This document shows, piece by piece, positions 58,263 to 64,000 of a stretch of DNA of 64,000 nucleotides. Made by a program: the position numbers and the translations under genes. This DNA is from Bradyrhizobium sp. dw_78. Its GTDB lineage: Bacteria > Pseudomonadota > Alphaproteobacteria > Rhizobiales > Xanthobacteraceae. Each line of letters opens with the position of its first letter. Positions within the stretch are counted from its first letter, which is position 1. The notes below the pieces were generated by a model. That model was not told the origin of the DNA and searched no databases. It worked only from the letters and a program-made list of their open reading frames with translations. The stretch spans positions 372,001-436,000 of the forward strand of contig NZ_JAAVUS010000004.1 of the NCBI RefSeq assembly GCF_018449525.1, written 5' to 3'.

Positions 58263-59474
58263 ATGAAATATACCGACATTGCGATCATTGGCGGCGGCCT
58301 TGCGGGCTCGATTGCGGCCGCCATGCTCGGGCGCGCCGGAATCGCCGCCGTCCTGATCGATCCGCATCCGGTCTATCCGCCCGACTTCCGCGTTGAAAAA
58401 CTGAGCGGCGGCGGTCAGATCGAGCGGTTCCGCAAAACCGGCATTGCCGAACCGGTGCTGCGGTCGGCCACCCATGACGGCGAGAACTGGGTCGCCCGAT
58501 TCGGCTATCTGCTCGACAAGCGGCCCAGCCAGCAATTCGGCATCCTCTATGATTCGCTGGTCAACGCCGTCCGCGACGAAATTCCGTCCAGCGTCGAACG
58601 CCTCCACGCAAAGGTTGTTGCCGTCCAGACCAGCACCAACCGGCAGAAGATCACGCTGTCCGATGGCGAAGTGATCTCGGCGCGGCTTGCGGTGCTGGCC
58701 AACGGATTGAATTTCGGCCTGCGCCGCAGCCTCGGCATCGAGCGCCACGTCGTCAGCGCCGGCCATTCCATCACCATCGGATTCGATATCGCCCCAAAGG
58801 GCCGCGCGGCGTTCGACTTTCCGGCGCTGACCTATTTTTCGGAGCGGCCGAGCGACCGCATCCCCTATCTGACGCTGTTTCCGATCGGAAACCGGATGCG
58901 AGCAAATCTGTTCAGCTATCGCCCGATCGACGATCCGTGGCTGCAACAGATCCGCAACGCGCCCGTCGACACATTGAATGCAGCGCTGCCCAGGCTGCGC
59001 CGCCTCACCGGCGAGTTCGAGGTGCGCGGTGACATCAAGATCAGGCCCGCCGATCTTTATGCCAGCACGAATTACCTGCAGGCCGGAATCGTGCTGGTCG
59101 GCGACGCCTTCGCAACCACCTGCCCCGTCTCGGGCACCGGCACCGACAAGGTGTTCACCGATGTCGAGCGGCTGTGCAATGTCCATATCCCGGCCTGGCT
59201 CGCGACCGACGGCATGGACGAAGACAAGATCGCCGCGTTTTACGACGATCCGGTCAAGCAAGCCTGCGATGCCTGGTCGATCGCGAAGGCGCACAATTTC
59301 CGGTTGCTGTCGATCGAACCCGGCATGTACTGGAGCGCCCAGCGTTGGGCGCGGTTCTTTGCGTGGTGGGGCGAAGGCCTGTTGCGGCGGATGCGGCAGC
59401 GCTCCGGCGCCGCTCCCGCCCTCCAGCTTCAATCCTCCTCCTCATCGTCGTCATCGCTGTCGTCGTCGGCCTGA
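58263..59474 (+). CDS. FAD-dependent oxidoreductase/monooxygenase family protein
   Basis: A protein of 403 residues. The FAD dinucleotide motif is IIGGGLAGSIAAAMLGRAG (8-26), and the second FAD motif is GDAFATTCPVSGTGTDKVFTDVERL, as in PHBH-type hydroxylases. Substrate is unknown. The last 13 residues are a run of Ser (QSSSSSSSSLSSSA) that exists because the gene runs into the acidic-tail codons of the ABC exporter on the other strand: the two coding regions overlap for 46 bases. It is monocistronic and divergent from rpsL. Confidence 0.87.
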   Translation: MKYTDIAIIGGGLAGSIAAAMLGRAGIAAVLIDPHPVYPPDFRVEKLSGGGQIERFRKTGIAEPVLRSATHDGENWVARFGYLLDKRPSQQFGILYDSLVNAVRDEIPSSVERLHAKVVAVQTSTNRQKITLSDGEVISARLAVLANGLNFGLRRSLGIERHVVSAGHSITIGFDIAPKGRAAFDFPALTYFSERPSDRIPYLTLFPIGNRMRANLFSYRPIDDPWLQQIRNAPVDTLNAALPRLRRLTGEFEVRGDIKIRPADLYASTNYLQAGIVLVGDAFATTCPVSGTGTDKVFTDVERLCNVHIPAWLATDGMDEDKIAAFYDDPVKQACDAWSIAKAHNFRLLSIEPGMYWSAQRWARFFAWWGEGLLRRMRQRSGAAPALQLQSSSSSSSSLSSSA

Positions 59475-61426
59475 CCGGCCCCATGATGCGGCGTGTGGTT
59501 CTGGTCGTCCCACAGCTTGCGATAGACGCCATTGGCGGCGAGCAATTCCGCATGTGAACCGCGCTCGATCGCCCGGCCGTCCGATATCACGATGATTTCG
59601 TCCATATCGACCACCGATGTCAGCCGGTGGGTCGAACTGATCATGGTGCGGCCTTTGGCGACCTTGAGCAGCGTTCGGTTGATCGCGGCCTCGGTGGTCT
59701 GGTCCAGCGCCGAGGTGGCCTCGTCCAGCAGCAGAACCGAAGGATCGCGGACGATCGCGCGCGCGATCGCGATGCGCTGGCGCTGCCCGCCCGACAGCGT
59801 GTCGCCGCGCTCGCCGACCTGGGTGTCGTATTTCTGCGGCAGGCTCATGATGTAGCGGTGGATCTCGGCCTTGCGCGCCGCCTGCACCACCTCTTCGTCG
59901 CTCGCCCCTTCCTTGCCGAGCCGGATGTTCTCGCGGATCGACATGTTGAACAGCATGTTTTCCTGAAACACCACCGCCATGCTCCGGCGCAACGACTCGC
60001 GCGTCACCTTGCGGATATCGACGCCGTCGATGGTCACGCGCCCTTCGTCCGGCACGTAAAGGCGAAGGATCAGGTTGAGCAGCGTGCTCTTACCGGAGCC
60101 GCTCGGGCCGACAATGGCGATGCGCTTGCCGACATTGAGCTTGAGGCTGAGATTGTCGAGCACCGGCGTCTGACTGCCTTCATACTGGAAGGTGACATGG
60201 TCGAAGGTGATGTCGTGGGTGATGCGCGGCAGGTCGGGAGCGCCGGGCCGGTCGGCGCCGCGGGTCGGCTCGTCCAGCAGTTCCTGGATGTGACGCACCG
60301 CCGCCGCGGACTGGATCGAGACCGGGATGAAATGCATGACATGGGCGATGTTGTAGGACACCTCCCAGAATGCGCTCTCGAATGTCACGAAGGTTCCGAC
60401 GGTGATCTGGCCCTTGGTGGCGAGATAGGCGCCGAGCGCGAGCACGACGAGATGCAGCAGCAGCACCGAGATCGTGACCGTGCGCTCGACCATCGTGGAA
60501 AGAAACGCCGCGGAGGCGATCTTCCGCCGCGCCTCGTCGTTGCGCAAGGTGAACCAGCCGAGCGTTCGCCGTTGCAGGTTGAACGCCTTGACCACCGCCT
60601 GCGCCGCGACGTTCTCCTGCACCATGCCGAGCAACGCCGATTCGTTAAGCTTTTGTTCGTAATTCGCCTGCACCGCCTTCGGCGTCAGCATGCGCGGCCC
60701 GATCAGCGTGATCGGAAACACCAGCAGCGCCACCGCGGCGAGTTGCCAGTTCAGAAACAGCATCAGGACGATGCCGGCGATCAATTCAAAGAACGGCAGC
60801 GCCGCGCTACTGGTAAAACTGTTGATCGAACCCTCGAAGGCGGACAGATCGATCGAGAAGCGCGACAGGATCTCGCCGCGCTTGGTGCGTCCGAAATAAG
60901 CCGCCGGCAAATTCTGGACATGCTCGAACAGGCTCACCCGCACGTCCGAAATCACCGACGCCGCGAGCCTGGCATCCCATCGCTCGTACCAGACGGCGAC
61001 GATCGAGGTCAGAATACCCGCCGCCCCCAGCACCGACAGAATTCGCACCAGCGCGTCGAAATCCTCCTCGCCCAGCGCGTCGTCGATCAGGAATTTCAGG
61101 CTCAGCGGCATGATAACGTTGAACAGGGTCTCGACCAGAACGCCGAGGCCGACAAACGCCAGAACCTTCTTGTAGTTTTTCAGGAACGGCTTGACGAAGG
61201 CATAGACCGTCGCCAGCGCGCCGGCGGCTTCTTTCGCGGTGAAGACCAGGAGGTCGTCGTCCTCCTCGTCCTCCAGATCGAGGTCGTCGTCTTCGTTCTC
61301 CTCGTCCTCATCGTCGTCAGGCGCAGCCGGCTTGCCGGCGGCCGCCTTCTTGTCGAGCTCCGGCGCAGCCGAATCGTCGGTGCCGGATTCCGTCAGACGA
61401 TCCGGCGATGAAGGCTTGGGCGCCAT
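59429..61426 (-). CDS. ABC exporter with fused permease and ATPase
   Basis: A protein of 665 residues from the ATG at 61426. An N-terminal acidic, disordered segment (DDDEDEENEDDDLDLEDEEDDD, about 38-60, given in part) precedes six membrane helices (about 75-350). The ATPase (about 400-640) has Walker A GPSGSGKST, signature LSGGQRQR, Walker B VLLLDEAT and H-loop STHR. It ends in another acidic run (DDDSDDDDEEED). A half-transporter of the MsbA/lipid or drug exporter type, working as a dimer in the inner membrane. The substrate is unknown. Both acidic tails are unusual. Confidence 0.92.
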   Translation of the reverse strand: MAPKPSSPDRLTESGTDDSAAPELDKKAAAGKPAAPDDDEDEENEDDDLDLEDEEDDDLLVFTAKEAAGALATVYAFVKPFLKNYKKVLAFVGLGVLVETLFNVIMPLSLKFLIDDALGEEDFDALVRILSVLGAAGILTSIVAVWYERWDARLAASVISDVRVSLFEHVQNLPAAYFGRTKRGEILSRFSIDLSAFEGSINSFTSSAALPFFELIAGIVLMLFLNWQLAAVALLVFPITLIGPRMLTPKAVQANYEQKLNESALLGMVQENVAAQAVVKAFNLQRRTLGWFTLRNDEARRKIASAAFLSTMVERTVTISVLLLHLVVLALGAYLATKGQITVGTFVTFESAFWEVSYNIAHVMHFIPVSIQSAAAVRHIQELLDEPTRGADRPGAPDLPRITHDITFDHVTFQYEGSQTPVLDNLSLKLNVGKRIAIVGPSGSGKSTLLNLILRLYVPDEGRVTIDGVDIRKVTRESLRRSMAVVFQENMLFNMSIRENIRLGKEGASDEEVVQAARKAEIHRYIMSLPQKYDTQVGERGDTLSGGQRQRIAIARAIVRDPSVLLLDEATSALDQTTEAAINRTLLKVAKGRTMISSTHRLTSVVDMDEIIVISDGRAIERGSHAELLAANGVYRKLWDDQNHTPHHGAGQADDDSDDDDEEED

Positions 61427-61556
61427 GAGACCAACCGATGCTGTACGGCCGGCATGACCGCAAATTTGAGGGAAATGCGCGACAGCGCCACCCGCGCCAA
61501 TCCGATGCGATCCGCGCGGGCCCGGCAAAATAACCGGAACAACAGGACGAGACCAT

Positions 61557-61684
61557 AGCGTTTTCCGGCGAAAGCCTGACCCGGACCTGGATAGCAGGGC
61601 GGCCACCGGCTCGCGTCAGGAAAACGCGTCCAAACAAAAGACGGAAGCGCGGCTCTGATTCAATCAGAACCGATCAGGCTCTAA
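61557..61684. repeat. Dispersed repeat, 100-bp type (copy 3, with internal insertion)
   Basis: It starts AGCGTTTTCCGGCGAAAGC and, after a roughly 35-base insertion, resumes at CCACCGGCTCGCGTCAGGAA. It ends with the GGCTCTGATTCAATCAGAACC hairpin-like region and GGCTCTAA, as at 27684. Its final CTA is the stop codon (TAG on the minus strand) of the fused gene at 61681. Confidence 0.78.
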
Positions 61685-63738
61685 TCTTCGTCCGCAACCT
61701 TGTCGAAAAACGAATAGCGCAGGCTGTCGGAATCCGCGTACCACTGCCCGGGCCCCTTGTTGGCGGCGAGCGTCGCGGTCCACAGCGCGTCGGTGCAGTC
61801 GTGCCGGTGCATCGACAGGTCGAAGCCGTTGTTGAAGAACAGTTCGGACCATTCCCACCAGGTGCCGAGCTTCTTGACCCCGCGCAACAGATCGTAGCGG
61901 TCGATCACCGCTGGCGCCATGTCCGACGTCACCGAGCCGAACACCAGCCCCGTCTTCACCACGCGGTTCAATTCGCGAACGGCGCGGGCCACCTGCTTTT
62001 CCGAGACATGGCACAGGCTGGTCTCGAACACGAAATCGAACTCGCCGTCCTTGAACGGCATGTCGGCGATCGAGCCGAGCTTGTTGAATTTCTTCAGCGC
62101 CTTCGGCGTCCTGGCATGGATGAAGCGGTTGTTCTCGATGCCCCAGGCGTCGATCCCGCGCGCCCGCAACGCCCCCACCAGTTCGCCGCTGGCCGAACCC
62201 GCGACCAGCAGCTTGTAGCCCCTGGCCCTGTTCCAGACGATCTTGATGAGGTCGGTCAGATAGGCGGGATCCGTGAACCGGCTCCAGACCTCGCTATAGG
62301 GCCCGAGCCCGCGGTAATTCTCGAAATAATCCCGGTCGATCCTGTCGGATACCTTGTCACGGCCCTCGCCGCGCGCGCGGCGCAGCCGCATCATCTCGGT
62401 CAGGATGATGTCGGTGGCGGCGTCGGAAGAATCCAGCAGCCCGTTCAGCGTCGAGTCGAACAGATAGTCGCCGACCACGACGATGCCCGGATGCTGCTTC
62501 GGCTCCGGCCGGTGGTTGGTCATGACGTCGCGCGCCGGCAGGCCGCCGGGCAGCGCATTCACCGACGACAGCCAGCGGTGGATCCTGCCTTCCATGAAAT
62601 GCGCCCGCGCGTCGCCGAACGAGGCCGGCAGCGACTTCAGGGCGGCGTCGATCAATTCCTGGTCGCTCAGATTGGCGAATGCCAGCGCGTCGGAACCGGC
62701 GATCAGCCAGTTCAGCACCCCGTGCCGGCCGACATCGTGACGCGCGCCTTCGTTGTAGACGCAGCAGCCGCCGAACGCCTCCGACATGAACCACGCGCCT
62801 GGAATCTTCCCGCCCCAGAACGGCTCATCGAACAGGATCGAGACCCGCAGATAATGCGCGGGACGATCGAAATAGGCGACGTGCTTGACCATCGACTTGC
62901 GCAACTGCTCGCCATCCCAGCGCATGGTCGCGAGCCAGGAGTGCGGCAGGCACATCAGCACGAGATCGAAATCCCGTGTCTCCGGCCCCTTGCCGTTCAT
63001 CATGTTGAGCTGGTAGCGGCCGTCCGCGGTCTTGCCGACCTTGAGCACCCGGTGATTGAGCTGGATGTCGGCATCGACCTCCGACTGCAGGCACTCGATC
63101 AGCTGCTCATTGCCGTTCTGGATCGAATAGAGGCCGATATAGCCGTCGACATCCATCACGAAGTTCTTGAGCGCGTTCAGCCCGTTGGTGTTGTGGGCTT
63201 CGGTCGCGATATCGGAGCGCGCCATCACCTTGAAGAAGCGCCTGGCGATCGGATCGTCGACTTCCCGATCGAGCAATTCCTCGGCCGTGATGTAGGCCCA
63301 GGGATGCTCGTTGTCGTGGGCGCCGACGCCTTCGTAATATTCGATCGGCGAAACCATCTCGGTGCAGCGCTTGCGGAACGCCTCGATCGCGGCCGCGGTT
63401 TTGGCGCCGTATTTGCGGCGCATCCCCGGCACGTCGTTCAGGAGTTCGCCGTCGAGCTGGACCTGCTCGGCATCCATCGGGATGGTCTGCAGGCCGAAAT
63501 GCTGGATCAGTTCGCGCAGCGGATCGGGACCCGTCATCGAGTAGTCGTAGATCTCGGCGACGCCGGCCTCGTACATCGCCGGTGCGGAATCGAATTTGCG
63601 CGTCACGATCTTGCCGCCGAGCCGGTCGGACGCCTCGAAGATGGTGATGCGGCACAGTTCGCCCAGCTTCTTTTTCAGATACCAGGCGCTCATCAGGCCG
63701 CCGGGGCCGCCACCAACGATTGCAAGATCCAACATCAT
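61681..63738 (-). CDS. Fusion of an FAD amine-oxidase-like domain and a class I methyltransferase
   Basis: A protein of 685 residues. The FAD-binding start is LAIVGGGPGGLMSAWYL (5-21), with FEASDRLGGK (34-43); the flavin oxidoreductase part spans about 1-450 and includes HPGIVVVGDYLFDSTLNG near its end. A separate Rossmann-fold methyltransferase follows (about 495-640) with YKLLVAGSASGELVG (508-521), IENNRFIHAR, and a DGEFDFVFETSLCHV motif. Motif I is atypical: GSASG rather than GxGxG. Such fusions suggest sequential oxidation and methylation of one substrate, but I know none. The stop codon comes from a dispersed repeat. It may be in the same transcript direction as the ABC gene, 255 bases away. 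Confidence 0.82.
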   Translation of the reverse strand: MMLDLAIVGGGPGGLMSAWYLKKKLGELCRITIFEASDRLGGKIVTRKFDSAPAMYEAGVAEIYDYSMTGPDPLRELIQHFGLQTIPMDAEQVQLDGELLNDVPGMRRKYGAKTAAAIEAFRKRCTEMVSPIEYYEGVGAHDNEHPWAYITAEELLDREVDDPIARRFFKVMARSDIATEAHNTNGLNALKNFVMDVDGYIGLYSIQNGNEQLIECLQSEVDADIQLNHRVLKVGKTADGRYQLNMMNGKGPETRDFDLVLMCLPHSWLATMRWDGEQLRKSMVKHVAYFDRPAHYLRVSILFDEPFWGGKIPGAWFMSEAFGGCCVYNEGARHDVGRHGVLNWLIAGSDALAFANLSDQELIDAALKSLPASFGDARAHFMEGRIHRWLSSVNALPGGLPARDVMTNHRPEPKQHPGIVVVGDYLFDSTLNGLLDSSDAATDIILTEMMRLRRARGEGRDKVSDRIDRDYFENYRGLGPYSEVWSRFTDPAYLTDLIKIVWNRARGYKLLVAGSASGELVGALRARGIDAWGIENNRFIHARTPKALKKFNKLGSIADMPFKDGEFDFVFETSLCHVSEKQVARAVRELNRVVKTGLVFGSVTSDMAPAVIDRYDLLRGVKKLGTWWEWSELFFNNGFDLSMHRHDCTDALWTATLAANKGPGQWYADSDSLRYSFFDKVADED

Positions 63739-63810
63739 CGTTCCGTCGTTCTCCGGCCGCCCCGCATGGGCAACCCGGTCCAGCGCATTTTCCAGTTCTG
63801 TGGCCTCGGC

Positions 63811-63885
63811 TTCATCCTTCGAGACGGCACTTTCACGCCTCCCCAGGATGAGGCTCCCTTAGACCCTCATGGTGAGGAGCGCGGC
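63811..63885. repeat. Palindromic repeat (CTTCATCCTTCGAGACG..GGATGAGG type)
   Basis: Reads CTTCATCCTTCGAGACGGC, then CCCAGGATGAGGCTCC and CCTCATGGTGAGGAGCGCGG. Repeats of this type between genes are common in Bradyrhizobium, from memory. Confidence 0.75.
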
Positions 63886-63911
63886 CCGGCCCGTGGTTTA
63901 TCGTCTTGTTC

Positions 63912-63985
63912 AGGCACGATCCTTCCCGAAAACCGGTTCCCGCGTTGCGCAAATACAGGCCCTTCGGGGCGAGATCATGCCTTAA
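63912..63985. repeat. Dispersed CCCGAAAACCGGTTCCC-type palindrome (copy 5)
   Basis: It reads GGCACGATCCTTCCCGAAAACCGGTTCCCGCG and, after an insertion, CCTTCGGGGCGAGATCATGCC. The arms match the family at 44391-44435. No gene is seen between 63739 and 64000. Confidence 0.7.
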
Positions 63986-64000
63986 GCCCCATGAACAACA

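Noticed and set aside
59627..61411. A 594-codon open frame on the plus strand
   Set aside because: It is antisense to the ABC exporter and is Arg/His/Asp-rich, as expected of a shadow of high-GC coding DNA.

Overview
The window looks like chromosome from an alphaproteobacterium of the Bradyrhizobium/Rhodopseudomonas group. The basis is high GC, the gene order of the ribosomal super-operon, the protein families present, and several dispersed palindromic repeats that I recognise from bradyrhizobial genomes. No tRNA, rRNA, insertion sequence or CRISPR array is visible.

Left part (1-18.3 kb): the window opens inside a minus-strand acyl-CoA cluster (MaoC-like hydratase, Zn-ribbon/OB-fold DUF35 protein, thiolase). 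Repeat DNA follows (about 2.2-2.9 kb). Next come a secreted DUF3500 protein, an O-methyltransferase translationally coupled to a His-rich PadR/YqjI-like regulator, and a phosphoesterase/di-haem peroxidase operon. After these are an EamA exporter, a fused indolepyruvate ferredoxin oxidoreductase, a tri-haem cytochrome c, and small dimeric-barrel enzymes divergent from an ArsR-type regulator.

Middle part (18.4-38 kb): an AT-richer two-gene cassette, a HEPN-like protein plus a P-loop ATPase, lies directly downstream of an acyl-CoA carboxylase beta gene. It is the best candidate here for an uncharacterised conflict or defence system. It is followed by a class D beta-lactamase, FliK with a FlhB-tail-like protein, an ATP12 assembly factor, an RluA-type pseudouridine synthase, a soluble PAS-PAS-PAS chemoreceptor, RarA with a DegQ-type protease, an HxlR regulator divergent from an alcohol dehydrogenase, a ClC exchanger and an SDR enzyme.

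Right part (38.2-57.6 kb): an uninterrupted 31-gene minus-strand str-S10-spc-alpha cluster runs from rpsL to rplQ and ends at a strong terminator. It carries palindromic repeats in several intergenic gaps. Its adenylate kinase has a histone H1-like basic tail of about 115 residues. At the far right are an FAD oxidoreductase that overlaps tail-to-tail with an ABC exporter, and a large FAD-oxidoreductase/methyltransferase fusion.
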